Below are positions 15,587-24,257 of a DNA stretch of 64,000 nucleotides, piece by piece. The DNA lies in the NCBI RefSeq assembly GCF_000241265.1, contig NZ_BAEE01000012.1, forward strand, positions 1 through 64,000. Reading direction: 5' to 3'. Position 1 is the first letter of the stretch. Every line of letters starts with the position of its first letter. Position numbers and translations under genes: made by a program. Below the pieces are notes generated by a model. It saw only the letters and a program-made list of their open reading frames with translations. It searched no databases and was not told the origin of the DNA. The stretch is from Gordonia araii NBRC 100433 (GTDB lineage: Bacteria > Actinomycetota > Actinomycetes > Mycobacteriales > Mycobacteriaceae).

Positions 15587-17161
15587 ATGGGGATCGATCA
15601 GACGGCCGCGACCGACTACGAGGTCGCGATCATCGGCGCGGGCGCCGGCGGGATTTGCGCCGGGATCAAACTGCAGGAGATGGGGATCGACGACTTCGCC
15701 CTCATCGAACGCGCCGACGACCTGGGCGGCACGTGGCGCGCGAACACCTACCCCAACGTCGGCGCCGACCTGCCGTTCCTGGCCTACCAGTTCTCCTTCG
15801 CCCCCAAGGGCGACTGGGACTACTTCTTCGCCAAAGGCGACCAGATCCAGGAGTATCACGTCGGGCTGGCCCGCGACGCCGGCCTCGAGGCGAAGACGAT
15901 CTTCAACACCGAGATCATCCGCGAGGAGTGGGATGAGCCGAACCACCGGTGGCTGCTGCACACGGCCGCCGGCCAGAGGATCACCGCCCGTTTCGTGCTC
16001 AGCGCGGTCGGCGCCTACATCAACCCGAAGGACAAGCCCGACATCGACGGGCTCTCCTCCTTCGCCGGCAAGGTCATGATTCCCGCCGGCTGGGATCACG
16101 ACTACGACTTCACCGGCAAGCGGGCCGCCGTCATCGGCGTCGGATCGAGTTCGGTGCAGATCGCACCGGCCCTGGCCGAGCAGGTGGCGCATCTCGACAT
16201 CTACCAGCGCACCCCGCAGTGGTACTTCCCCAAACCCGACTTCGCGACTCCTCGCTGGCTGCAGCGGCTGCTCGGGCTGCCGCGTCTGGCCGGCCTGTTC
16301 CACGAGGCGATCCTCGCGGTGCTCGAACTGGGCCTGCGGGTGCTGATCTACACGCCGCAGTGGCTGTTCCGGCCCGGCGCGCGGGTGTTCGACGCCGCCG
16401 GTCACGGCCTCTACCGCCTCTGGCTGCGGCTGTGCGTGCGCGACAAGGAGACCCGGAACAAACTGAACCCGAAGTACGGCCCCGGGTGTACGCGCGGCAC
16501 CCTCGGCGGCGGCTACCTCTCGGTGTTCAACCGCGACAACGTCGATCTCCACACCACCCCGATCGAGCGCATCGAGCCCGACGCGATCGTCACCGCCGAC
16601 GGCGTGCGCCGCCCCATCGACGCGCTCGTCCTGGCAACCGGCTACGAGATGTTCTCCGATCCGGAGACCTACCGCGAGGGCACGGTGCTCGGCCGCGACG
16701 GCTTCGACCTCGGAAAGTACTACAACACGGTCGGCCTGCGCGCTTACCACAGCACCGCCGTCGCCGGACTGCCGAACCGGTGGATCCTGGTCGGCCCCTA
16801 CTCGTGGACCGGTACCGCGTTCCACTACATCCTGGAGAACGCCACGCGCCACATCACCGCGGTGCTCGGCGAGGCCCGCGAGCGCGGGGCGACCCGCGTC
16901 GAGGTCACCGAGCAGGCGCAGGACCGGTTCCACCAGGAGATGGTCGAGAAGGGCCGCAACCTGGCGCACTACTTCTCGGTGCACTGCGCCGGCTCCAACA
17001 CTTACTTCGTCAATTCGCAGGGCGACGCGGTGTACGTGCGGCCGTGGACGATCTACCAGTCCCGCAAGCGCAGCGTCGGCTTCGACCGGGCGGACTATCG
17101 CTTCGGCGCGCTCGACCGTTCCGCGGCCGAGACGCAGCCCGCGGAACAGGCGGCGATCTGA
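15587..17161 (+). CDS. Baeyer-Villiger-type flavin monooxygenase 1
   Basis: FAD- and NADPH-dependent monooxygenase of 524 residues. FAD-binding GAGAGG is at residues 17-22, followed by LGGTWRANTYPNVGAD, typical of Baeyer-Villiger enzymes. The second Rossmann motif is GVGSSS. The fingerprint F-x-G-x3-H-x3-W-P/D is present from Phe159, but Ile165 replaces the His. The ATG at 15587 is chosen because GAGGGAG precedes it by 8 bases and because earlier starts would put the operator at 15527 inside the gene. It is coupled to an SRPBCC gene by a one-base overlap. Paralogues lie at 19359 and 21815. Confidence 0.9.
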   Translation: MGIDQTAATDYEVAIIGAGAGGICAGIKLQEMGIDDFALIERADDLGGTWRANTYPNVGADLPFLAYQFSFAPKGDWDYFFAKGDQIQEYHVGLARDAGLEAKTIFNTEIIREEWDEPNHRWLLHTAAGQRITARFVLSAVGAYINPKDKPDIDGLSSFAGKVMIPAGWDHDYDFTGKRAAVIGVGSSSVQIAPALAEQVAHLDIYQRTPQWYFPKPDFATPRWLQRLLGLPRLAGLFHEAILAVLELGLRVLIYTPQWLFRPGARVFDAAGHGLYRLWLRLCVRDKETRNKLNPKYGPGCTRGTLGGGYLSVFNRDNVDLHTTPIERIEPDAIVTADGVRRPIDALVLATGYEMFSDPETYREGTVLGRDGFDLGKYYNTVGLRAYHSTAVAGLPNRWILVGPYSWTGTAFHYILENATRHITAVLGEARERGATRVEVTEQAQDRFHQEMVEKGRNLAHYFSVHCAGSNTYFVNSQGDAVYVRPWTIYQSRKRSVGFDRADYRFGALDRSAAETQPAEQAAI

Positions 17162-17721
17162 TGCAGCCGCTGGCCAAGTTCCGCTTCCGCGCTACCGGCC
17201 CCGTCACGATCGACGAGGCGCCCGCCTTCGCCGAGCGCGCCCCGTTCCGCACCGACGTGGTCTACGACTTCCCCACGATCGACCCCGACGCGCTGTGGCG
17301 GATCATCTCCTCCGACCGCATGTGGTCGTGGCTGCCGACCGTATGGGGCTGTCGCTACCCCGACGGGGAGGAGATCGGTCCCGGCACGGTCCGCGACTTC
17401 CAGATGTTCGTCCACCACTGGCTCGTCTACGCACAGCGCGAGCAGCTCCTGGCATGGGAACCCGGACGCCGGATTGCCTACACCGCAACCGACGCCACGC
17501 TCCCCTTCTTCGGCACCTGGTTCGAGGACTACCGCGTCGAACCCCGAGCCGACGGCGGGTCGCGGCTCCGGTGGACGATGGCCGTTCAGGTGCGCTTCCT
17601 CGGCCGACTCCCGCTGCGGTGGATCAGCCCGCTGTTCGCCCTGATCTTCCGGTTCGGCCTGCGCGGACTCCCGCGCGAATACCGCGACGGGCTGACCTCG
17701 GTCACCGAGAGGGCGCTTTAG
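17161..17721 (+). CDS. SRPBCC-family (polyketide cyclase/dehydrase-like) protein
   Basis: A 186-residue protein with an START/SRPBCC-like ligand-binding fold. Features are an N-terminal strand region (VVYDFPTIDPDALWRIISSD), mid-protein GPGTVRDFQMFV, and C-terminal strands SRLRWTMAVQVRF followed by a hydrophobic helix (ISPLFALIFRFGLRGLP). Such proteins bind hydrophobic ligands, so a role in carrying or processing a lipid-like substrate of monooxygenase 1 is plausible. The start ATG shares its A with the monooxygenase stop (TGATG). It ends 25 bases before the convergent TetR gene. Confidence 0.78.
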   Translation: MQPLAKFRFRATGPVTIDEAPAFAERAPFRTDVVYDFPTIDPDALWRIISSDRMWSWLPTVWGCRYPDGEEIGPGTVRDFQMFVHHWLVYAQREQLLAWEPGRRIAYTATDATLPFFGTWFEDYRVEPRADGGSRLRWTMAVQVRFLGRLPLRWISPLFALIFRFGLRGLPREYRDGLTSVTERAL

Positions 17722-17746
17722 CGCTCCCTCACGCCCGGGTGCCGGC

Positions 17747-18382
17747 TCAGGATTCGGCCGTCGCCTGCGCGGATCCGCCCGACGGCTCCGGGACACCGTG
17801 CAACAGCGCGTCGGTGAGAATCCGCGCCGCCTCGTCGATGTCGCCGATGTCCCGGCCGTCGGCGACGGCCGGGGCGATGACCGCTAGCACGGTCGAGATC
17901 CACGCCTGTCCGGCGAATTCGAGGCTGACCGATTCGTCGATCAGGCCGTCGGCGCCCGCGTTCGCAAGGATCGCCGTGGCGAGCCGGCCCGATTCGCGGT
18001 AACGCTCGACCTGCCCGGCCAACGCCTGCGCGTCGATGCCTGCCACGTCGAGCAACAGGAAGGCGGCCACGTCGACCCGGGCGAGCGCGATTCGTAACAG
18101 TTCCGCGGTGACAAGGGCGACCTGCGACCGCAGCGATTCCTCGGTGACGGGACGCGTCATCTCCGCCTCGGCCTGCCGGAGGACCTCCAGGTAGCCATCG
18201 GTCTCCCGGTCGATGAGCACGTCGAGCATCTGCCGCCGGTTCTCGAAATAGTTGTAGAAGGTGCCGTGGCTCACCGACGCCCGCGCGGTGATCTCTTTGA
18301 CGCCGACCGCGGCGTAGCCGTTGTCGACGCATTCGGCCAGCGCGGCATCGAGCAACTGGTCGCGCCGTGACTGCTTACTCAT
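17747..18382 (-). CDS. TetR-family transcriptional regulator (211 aa)
   Basis: DNA-binding one-component repressor. The helix-turn-helix lies in residues ~10-55: RRDQLLDAALAECVDNGYAA, then ITARASVSHGTFYNYFENR, where SHGTFYNYF is the recognition helix. The C-terminal ~150 residues form a ligand/dimerisation domain. It is the last gene of the six-gene operon starting with monooxygenase 3 and overlaps the preceding TetR gene by eight bases. One of the two operon TetR proteins probably binds the ACTGA-N4-TCAGT sites, giving autoregulation; which one cannot be told from the sequence. Confidence 0.9.
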   Translation of the reverse strand: MSKQSRRDQLLDAALAECVDNGYAAVGVKEITARASVSHGTFYNYFENRRQMLDVLIDRETDGYLEVLRQAEAEMTRPVTEESLRSQVALVTAELLRIALARVDVAAFLLLDVAGIDAQALAGQVERYRESGRLATAILANAGADGLIDESVSLEFAGQAWISTVLAVIAPAVADGRDIGDIDEAARILTDALLHGVPEPSGGSAQATAES

Positions 18383-19076
18383 CGCTCCCCTTGACGCCCA
18401 GCAGCCCGAACCGGGCGAGATCCGACGCCGCCGTGACGTACTCGGCCCGCTTGGCCGGCTCGTCTTTGTCTCCGGTGAGAACGAGGACGAGGCCGGGGAG
18501 ACCCAGGGCGGGCAGCGCCCGGGCGATCACCGCGATCTCCCGTTCGTCCAGATCCATCCAGCCGCGCTCGGTCGCCTCGGTCAGCACCCGGATGATCAGC
18601 GAGTCGACCGTGTTGTAGATGCCGGTCACTCGATACCGCAGTTCACGATCGACCGCCCCGCCCTGAATCGTGAGGATCCGCAGGAGCCCGGGGTTCGCAT
18701 CGACAAGGGCGTAGAGCCGATCGCCCAGGTCGTCGATCACCTTCCGCAGCGCCGTCGAATCCGGCGCCTCCACCGCGGCGATCAGCGTTTCGGGTTCGAT
18801 GGCCGTCATCAGCTGGTCGACGCACCAGTCGATCACCAGGTCGAGGAGTTCGCGTTTGCCGTCGACGTAGCGGTACAGCGTGCCCTGACCGACACCGGCA
18901 CGACGGGCGATCTCGCTGACCGGCGCTTCCTCGTACGGGTATTCGACGAAGACCTCGTACGCCGCTTTGGTCAGCTGCGCACGACGCTCGTCGGCTAGCC
19001 CGACGGAGGTCGGCCGGCCGCGGCGGGGACGAGGGGACGCCTCACTGGTCTCCACCTTGGATCCGTCGCCACCCAT
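18375..19076 (-). CDS. TetR-family transcriptional regulator (233 aa)
   Basis: Second TetR-type regulator in the operon. A basic N-terminal arm (PRPRRGRPTSVG) precedes the HTH domain at about residues 30-75: AAYEVFVEYPYEEAPVSEIA, then RRAGVGQGTLYRYVDGKREL. The remaining residues are helical, as in the usual ligand-binding domain. It overlaps the upstream small membrane protein gene by 35 bases and the downstream TetR gene by eight, so all are probably co-translated. The recognition helices of the two TetR proteins (VGQGTLYRYVDG and VSHGTFYNYFEN) are similar enough to allow related operators. Confidence 0.9.
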   Translation of the reverse strand: MGGDGSKVETSEASPRPRRGRPTSVGLADERRAQLTKAAYEVFVEYPYEEAPVSEIARRAGVGQGTLYRYVDGKRELLDLVIDWCVDQLMTAIEPETLIAAVEAPDSTALRKVIDDLGDRLYALVDANPGLLRILTIQGGAVDRELRYRVTGIYNTVDSLIIRVLTEATERGWMDLDEREIAVIARALPALGLPGLVLVLTGDKDEPAKRAEYVTAASDLARFGLLGVKGSDE

Positions 19077-19365
19077 AAGCGATGATCTTATCGCCTAGGT
19101 ATACGCAGTACGCCGCCAGACCCGCTAATCCAGCAACGCGCGTATGCCGATTCGCGATCGCCAACCCGACCGCCGTCTCCGCCGCACCGTTTATCCGGAC
19201 CTGCTTCTCGGTTTCATCACCGAAAAGCCATCGGGTCAGCCAATGGAACAATCGGGGCACGGCGAAGTGGGCCAACCCCGACACCGCGATGACTCCACCG
19301 GCCACCTGGAAGAACAACGACGCCGCTCGCCCCAGATTCTCCGTTGAGGGCCGCTCTCTCAGCAC
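19042..19365 (-). CDS. Small DoxX-like membrane protein
   Basis: A 107-residue protein with three to four hydrophobic segments (FFQVAGGVIAVSGLAHFAV; GAAETAVGLAIA; AGLAGLAAYCVYLGDKII). The pattern, with N-G-A-A-E-T-A-V-G-L in the middle, recalls small DoxX-like membrane proteins, but this is a weak match. It overlaps the end of monooxygenase 2 by seven bases and the start of the TetR gene by 35, so it belongs to the monooxygenase operon. Its function is not known. Confidence 0.7.
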   Translation of the reverse strand: MLRERPSTENLGRAASLFFQVAGGVIAVSGLAHFAVPRLFHWLTRWLFGDETEKQVRINGAAETAVGLAIANRHTRVAGLAGLAAYCVYLGDKIIAYGWRRIQGGDQ

Positions 19366-20948
19366 TTCTCCACCTCGAAATCCTCCTTGAGATCGACCTC
19401 GGCCGGCGGCCGAGACGAGTAGTCGAAAGTGAAATCGGCCATCGGAATTCGCTTACTGGCTTTCGTCGACTGATAGGCCGTCGTCGGGCGCAGAAATCCG
19501 AAATCACCGTGTTTGTCGATGTAGTAGGAATTCGCGTTGATGCACGATTTTCCGTGCATCAGCGTTTGCTTCCCGCGCGCTGAGATGAAATCGAAGAATC
19601 GGTCATTCGCCTCCGCGGTGACCGCCACGGATGTGGCTCCGCGCTTTTCGGTCTCGGCGACGATCCGGGTGACGATGCGCATCGCGTTCTCGACCATGAC
19701 GTGCCAACTGCTGCCACTCCAGGCGAACGGGCCGAACACCATGAAGTGATTGGGCAGCTGCGGCATACACACGCCCTCGTAGGCCTTGGCACGATTCTTG
19801 TCGTAGAACTCGGCAAGGTCGAAGCCGTCGCGGCCGCGCACCGGGCGGCGCCGGTACGGATCGGGGCTCTGACTCATCTCGAAACCCGTCGCCAGCACCA
19901 GGACGTCGATCGGATGGTCGGTCCCGTCGGCGGTACGCACCCCGGTCGGAGTGATCCGCTCGATCGATTCGGTGACCAAGTCGACGTTCGGGCGCGTGTA
20001 GGCCTTGTAGTACCGGTTCGACACACTGGGCCGCTTACACCCGAAGCCGTAATTCGGGGTCAGCTTGCGCCGCAGTTCCCGGTCGCGCACCTGGGTGAAC
20101 AAGAACGCGCGGCAGGCCCAGTTGGGTATGAGGGTCAGCGGCGCGATCTGCTTGCCGTAGACCGTGATCCCCACGAGTCCCACTTCGACCGCGGCCGCGA
20201 CCACGCCGCGGATCGCGCTCTGCAGGAACGGTGCGTAGCGGAACGCCGTACGCACCCAGCGCGGAATCGCGAAGTCGGGCTTCGCGAACACCCAGATGGC
20301 CCGGCGCTGGAACACGTCGAGGTGGGCGGCGCGCTGGGCCAGTTCCGGCACCAGCTGGACCGAGGTGGCTCCGGTACCGATCACCGCGACGCGCTTGCCG
20401 GTCAGGTCGTAGTCGTGATCCCACGCCTGGGTCTGGATGACCTTTCCGGTGAAGTCGTCGAGCCCGGCGATATCGGGCACCCGCGGCTCGACGAAGGCGC
20501 CGATGGCCGAGATCACGTACTTGGCCGTGATCGTGCGCCCGTCGGCGAGTCCGACCCGCCAGTGCTGCGCCGACTCGTCCCATTCGCGCGAGACCACGTC
20601 GTGCCCGAGGCGCAGGTGATCGTCGAGCTGGAACTCGCTCACCAGACCGTCGATGTAGGCCCGCACCTCGGCCCCCTTGGGGAAGGTGCGCGACCAGTCC
20701 GGATTCTTGGCGAAGGAGAACTGGTAGACGATGCCCGGGACGTCGACGGCAACATCGGGATAGGTGTTGGAGTACCAGGTCCCTCCAACCCCGTCGGAGC
20801 GCTCCAGGACCACGAAATCGTCGAAACCGGCCTGCTTGAGCGCGACCGCCATGCCCAGGCCGCCGAACCCGGCGCCGATGACGACGGCCAGGTGGTCGTA
20901 CCCGGGAGCCGTCTCGACCGCGGTGAGTTTGGGCTTTCTCGCCATCAT
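19359..20948 (-). CDS. Baeyer-Villiger-type flavin monooxygenase 2
   Basis: FAD/NADPH-dependent monooxygenase (529 residues), paralogue of the enzymes at 15587 and 21815. FAD motif GAGFGG is in the N-terminal 30 residues, then GGTWYSNTYPDVAVDVPG. NADPH motif GTGATS follows the fingerprint starting at Phe166 (FTGKVIQTQAWD), where Gln172 stands in the usual His position. The start is an ATG-ATG pair; the first overlaps the SDR2 stop (ATGA). A much longer open frame reaching 22214 is a shadow of SDR2 and monooxygenase 3. It ends in a seven-base overlap with the DoxX-like gene. Confidence 0.9.
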   Translation of the reverse strand: MMARKPKLTAVETAPGYDHLAVVIGAGFGGLGMAVALKQAGFDDFVVLERSDGVGGTWYSNTYPDVAVDVPGIVYQFSFAKNPDWSRTFPKGAEVRAYIDGLVSEFQLDDHLRLGHDVVSREWDESAQHWRVGLADGRTITAKYVISAIGAFVEPRVPDIAGLDDFTGKVIQTQAWDHDYDLTGKRVAVIGTGATSVQLVPELAQRAAHLDVFQRRAIWVFAKPDFAIPRWVRTAFRYAPFLQSAIRGVVAAAVEVGLVGITVYGKQIAPLTLIPNWACRAFLFTQVRDRELRRKLTPNYGFGCKRPSVSNRYYKAYTRPNVDLVTESIERITPTGVRTADGTDHPIDVLVLATGFEMSQSPDPYRRRPVRGRDGFDLAEFYDKNRAKAYEGVCMPQLPNHFMVFGPFAWSGSSWHVMVENAMRIVTRIVAETEKRGATSVAVTAEANDRFFDFISARGKQTLMHGKSCINANSYYIDKHGDFGFLRPTTAYQSTKASKRIPMADFTFDYSSRPPAEVDLKEDFEVEKC

Positions 20949-21808
20949 CGCTCCCCGTTCCCGACGGCCTGCTGTTCGATGCGCGAGTCGTACGCGGCAC
21001 GCGCCCGCTTGTCGTAGGGCTCCAGAGTCCGGTCGGCGCCCACGACGCGACGCCCGAGCAGCCACGCCCATTCCGGCACGACGTGGTAGATCCGCAGCAC
21101 TGGGACGGTCCCCCGCGGCACGCCGACTACTGCCGGCCGACGGCGCAACGTCGAGACCGCCCGCCTGGCGACCATTTCCGGTGAGACGATGCCCAGCCGC
21201 TCCCACCCCTTGAAGGGGATGCCGCTGACCAGCTCGGTCCGCACCGCCGACGGCATCACGACCGAGATGGTGACGCCGGTGCCCTGCAGTTCTTCCCGCG
21301 CGCTCCGGGCGAATCCCGTCGCCGCGTGCTTGCTGGCGACGTAGACGGCCAGGCCCGGGGAGTGGATGGCCCCCGCCGCCGAGGTCACGTTGATGAAGTG
21401 ACCGCGGCCGCGGCCGACCATCCGGGGAGCGAGGATGCGGAAGGAGTGGTGATGGGCCCAGAAGTTCACATCCATCGTCGCTTCGGCGACGCCGGGGGCG
21501 TCGTCGAGGATGGGGCCGACCGGCATGATTCCGGCATTGTTGACGACGATGTCGATCGGTCCGATCGTGGTCTCGATCAGATCGACGGCGGCTTCGTATC
21601 GGTCGCGGGCCCGCACGTCGAGTTCGATTCCGGTTGCATCGTGCCCGAGCCGGGCCGCCGCCTCCTTCGCGTCGACCTCGTTCAGGTCGGCGATCACGAC
21701 GCGCGCGCCGCGGCTCACCAGCCGCTCGGCGATGGCATAGCCGATACCCCTGGCTCCGCCGGTGATCAGCGTGACCGCCCCGTCGACGGGGAATTGCGTG
21801 AATTTCAT
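20945..21808 (-). CDS. Short-chain dehydrogenase/reductase (SDR2)
   Basis: NAD(P)-dependent oxidoreductase of 287 residues. Features in order are the Rossmann motif TGGARGIG near residue 17, an acidic end of beta-2 (VVIADLNE) favouring NAD, NNAG, the catalytic Ser region FINVTSAAGA, and YVASK. It lies six bases after monooxygenase 3 and overlaps monooxygenase 2 by four bases, so the three enzymes should be made together. A likely role is interconverting an alcohol and the ketone substrate of the flanking monooxygenases. Confidence 0.9.
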   Translation of the reverse strand: MKFTQFPVDGAVTLITGGARGIGYAIAERLVSRGARVVIADLNEVDAKEAAARLGHDATGIELDVRARDRYEAAVDLIETTIGPIDIVVNNAGIMPVGPILDDAPGVAEATMDVNFWAHHHSFRILAPRMVGRGRGHFINVTSAAGAIHSPGLAVYVASKHAATGFARSAREELQGTGVTISVVMPSAVRTELVSGIPFKGWERLGIVSPEMVARRAVSTLRRRPAVVGVPRGTVPVLRIYHVVPEWAWLLGRRVVGADRTLEPYDKRARAAYDSRIEQQAVGNGER

Positions 21809-21814
21809 CGTCGT

Positions 21815-23392
21815 CTACTTTCCGGCGCCGGCACGCATGCGCCGCCTCAACGTTGGGACCTCGCCGACGGCGGGCCGGGCCAGCGTGCGGAGCTGATAGG
21901 CGTCGAGCTCCACGTGACGGCTCTGCTTGCGCGCTTCGAAGAGGCTGGTCGGCCGGATGTAGGGCATGTCGCCCGCGGAGTTGACGTAGTAGGTCCGCAG
22001 GCCGGCGTTGACTGTGTTGAAGTAGTAGTCGATGTTCTCGTCGTTGCGCCGGATCATCGCGTGGTAGTCCTCGTGGGCCTCCTGCGACACCTCGGCGACG
22101 TCGGCGCCGCGCGCGATGACCGCGTCGATCACGTTCACCGCGTGCGAGGACGAGATCTCGACGAGTTCGTGCCAGCCGGTGCCGATCCAGGAGTAGGGGC
22201 CGACGAGCATCCACCGGTTCGGCAGCTTGGGAACGGCCACCGACTGGTATGCCTGCAGGCGCTCCTCGTTGTAGAACACGCCGAGGTCGAAGCCGTCGCG
22301 GCCGACGACCGATCCCTCGGTGTAGCTCTCCGGGTCGGAGAACAGGTGGTAGCCGGTCGCGAGGACGATGGCGTCGAATTCGTGCAGGCGGCCGTCTGCC
22401 GTCTCGATCCCCCCTGCGACGATGCGTTCGATCGGCTCGTCGACGAGCGCGACGTTATCCCGGTTGAACGCCTGCAGGAAGGCATTGGAAAGCGTGGGCC
22501 GTTTACCCAGGGGACCGTAGTCGGGCATGAGCCGCTTGCGGACGTCCGCATCGCGCACCACTGACCGCAGATACAGGCGGTACAGCGCGCGGCTGACCGA
22601 GTCGAATCGCGGTGCCGCGGCGCGGAACAGCGGCCGCGGTGTCTGGTACACCAGTCGCAGCGCGGCCTCGACGACGAGATTCGCGATCGCCGAGAGCACG
22701 CCGCCGAAGACCGGAGTCGCCATGGCCCGTCGCACGGGCACCGGCAGGGGGAAGTCCGGCTTCGGTAGCGCCCACACCGGCGTGCGCTGGAATACCTCTA
22801 ACGCGGCGACTTCAGGCGCGATCGACGGGGTGATCTGGACCGAGCTGGCACCGGTGCCGATGACGGCGACGCGCTTGCCGCTCAAGTCGTAGTCGTGATC
22901 CCAATCGTTCGGGCGCAGGATCTTGCCCGCGAAGTCGCGGTACCCGGGGATGCCCGGATCCTCCTTGGCCTTGATGTAGGCGCCGATCGCCGAGATGACG
23001 AACCGTGCCGTGATCTGCGACCCGTCGTCGACGTGCAGGCGCCAGAAGCCGGCAGCGTCGTCCCACTCCTCTTTCACCACGCGGGTGTTCCACCGCGCGT
23101 GCGAGTAGAGGTCGTGTTCGCGCGCCACCTCGCGGTGGTACTCCCACACCTGGCGCCCCATCGGGAACAGGCGCTTCCACTCGGGGTTGCGGGCGAACGA
23201 GTACTGGTAGGTGAATCCGGGAACATCGACGCCCAGTCCCGGGTAGTGATTGTCACGCCAACTGCCGCCGAAGTCGGCCGCCTGGTCGATGACGACGAAG
23301 TCGTTGATGCCTTTGCGCTGCAGCAGCACACTCGCGCAGATCCCGCCGGGGCCGGCCCCGATGATCGCGACGAGATGATCGGGCTCGGTCAT
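21815..23392 (-). CDS. Baeyer-Villiger-type flavin monooxygenase 3
   Basis: First gene of a six-gene operon; 525 residues. FAD motif GAGPGG is followed by FGGSWRDNHYPGLGVDVPG, and the NADPH motif is GTGASS. The fingerprint from Phe154 (FAGKILRPNDWD) has Arg160 at the His position. The ATG at 23392 has an AAGGGGG ribosome site. An upstream GTG/TTG extension to 23467 would run through the operator at 23415 and is rejected. Two operators (23415 and 23474) control it with the same layout as monooxygenase 1. Confidence 0.9.
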   Translation of the reverse strand: MTEPDHLVAIIGAGPGGICASVLLQRKGINDFVVIDQAADFGGSWRDNHYPGLGVDVPGFTYQYSFARNPEWKRLFPMGRQVWEYHREVAREHDLYSHARWNTRVVKEEWDDAAGFWRLHVDDGSQITARFVISAIGAYIKAKEDPGIPGYRDFAGKILRPNDWDHDYDLSGKRVAVIGTGASSVQITPSIAPEVAALEVFQRTPVWALPKPDFPLPVPVRRAMATPVFGGVLSAIANLVVEAALRLVYQTPRPLFRAAAPRFDSVSRALYRLYLRSVVRDADVRKRLMPDYGPLGKRPTLSNAFLQAFNRDNVALVDEPIERIVAGGIETADGRLHEFDAIVLATGYHLFSDPESYTEGSVVGRDGFDLGVFYNEERLQAYQSVAVPKLPNRWMLVGPYSWIGTGWHELVEISSSHAVNVIDAVIARGADVAEVSQEAHEDYHAMIRRNDENIDYYFNTVNAGLRTYYVNSAGDMPYIRPTSLFEARKQSRHVELDAYQLRTLARPAVGEVPTLRRRMRAGAGK

Positions 23393-23414
23393 GACGCCCC
23401 CCTTCCGCAGCCAG

Positions 23415-23428
23415 ACTGACACATCATT
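23415..23428. promoter_or_regulatory. TetR-type operator, site 3 (variant)
   Basis: AATGATGTGTCAGT on the minus strand, 22 bp upstream of monooxygenase 3. It is identical to the site at 15527. Confidence 0.65.
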
Positions 23429-23473
23429 TCGTTCACCACAACGCCTCCTAGAAAGTTTCTCCAACATTAGCGG

Positions 23474-23487
23474 ACTGATGTATCAGT
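23474..23487. promoter_or_regulatory. TetR-type operator, site 4 (perfect palindrome)
   Basis: ACTGATGTATCAGT, identical to the site at 15458. It lies between the end of the Mce operon and the monooxygenase 3 operon. Confidence 0.7.
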
Positions 23488-23548
23488 CTGCAAGGTCCGG
23501 TCGTCTGTCCTGTCTCTCGACGACCCTCGTTTTCGGGTTCGCCGCTCG

Positions 23549-24247
23549 TCAGTTCGCGCCGGGAATGGCGCCGCCGCCCTGAATCTTGGGGTCCGGCGAG
23601 AAGTTCGCGATCTTCCACTCGCCGCCGGATCGCACGACGACAACGCGCAGGATCACCGCGTTCGTCGACTTCTCCGGCTGCTGGGTGGTCGTCGCGGTCT
23701 GGGTCGCCACGACGACGAAGTTCCACGGCTGCCCGTCGGCCGGCGGCGCGTCGGCATCGCCGTCGAAATGCGTGTAGAGGACCTTGCCCTCCGACACCAT
23801 CCGCAGCTGCTGGAGAAGTTCTTGGGTCAGCAGTCCCGCGCCGCCCTGCTCCGTGCTGAAGTTCTTGGCGAACTCCGCGGTGGTGCCGCGCTGCAGCCCC
23901 TGGACGTACTGTGCCGCCTGTTTGTAGTCGATGGTGAGCGAGCGAGTCGCGTAATCCCCGGCGACTTTGCGCGCCTCGGTCAGCCGCGCACGGTTGTCGT
24001 CGACGCGCTGCTCTTGGCGTGCGAGGTCGGCCGCCGCGCTCGATCGGCCGACGGCGAGCACGACGGTCGCGGCTCCGAGCAACAGACACAGTGCTGCGAG
24101 CACCGCGCACAACCGCGCCAACACGACCGGGTCGCGCTTGCCTTCGGCCGCCGGGCGGCGGTCCCGGGAGCGGCCGGCGGCCGACGCCCTGCTCCTGATC
24201 GGGCTGGTCTTCGCCGGACCGGTCTTTCGTTCGTCGTCGTTCGCCAT
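23549..24247 (-). CDS. Mce-associated membrane protein (Mam)
   Basis: Last gene of the Mce operon, 232 residues. A basic, disordered N terminus (~40 residues) precedes one membrane segment (LARLCAVLAALCLLLGAATV). After it come a helical stretch and a NTF2-like extracytoplasmic domain (VLRVVVVRSGGEWKIANF), as in the Mam proteins that close mycobacterial mce operons. These are thought to stabilise the Mce complex. It begins 10 bases after mceF. Confidence 0.85.
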   Translation of the reverse strand: MANDDERKTGPAKTSPIRSRASAAGRSRDRRPAAEGKRDPVVLARLCAVLAALCLLLGAATVVLAVGRSSAAADLARQEQRVDDNRARLTEARKVAGDYATRSLTIDYKQAAQYVQGLQRGTTAEFAKNFSTEQGGAGLLTQELLQQLRMVSEGKVLYTHFDGDADAPPADGQPWNFVVVATQTATTTQQPEKSTNAVILRVVVVRSGGEWKIANFSPDPKIQGGGAIPGAN

Positions 24248-24257
24248 CGTTGTCTCC

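Noticed and set aside
19359-22214. 951-codon fusion of SDR and monooxygenase
   Set aside because: The first ~420 codons are an out-of-frame reading of SDR2 and monooxygenase 3. The monooxygenase starts at 20948 with a normal N terminus.
23488-23548. Terminator at the end of the Mce operon
   Set aside because: No convincing stem-loop between the mam stop and the operator; readthrough into the monooxygenase 3 operon remains possible.
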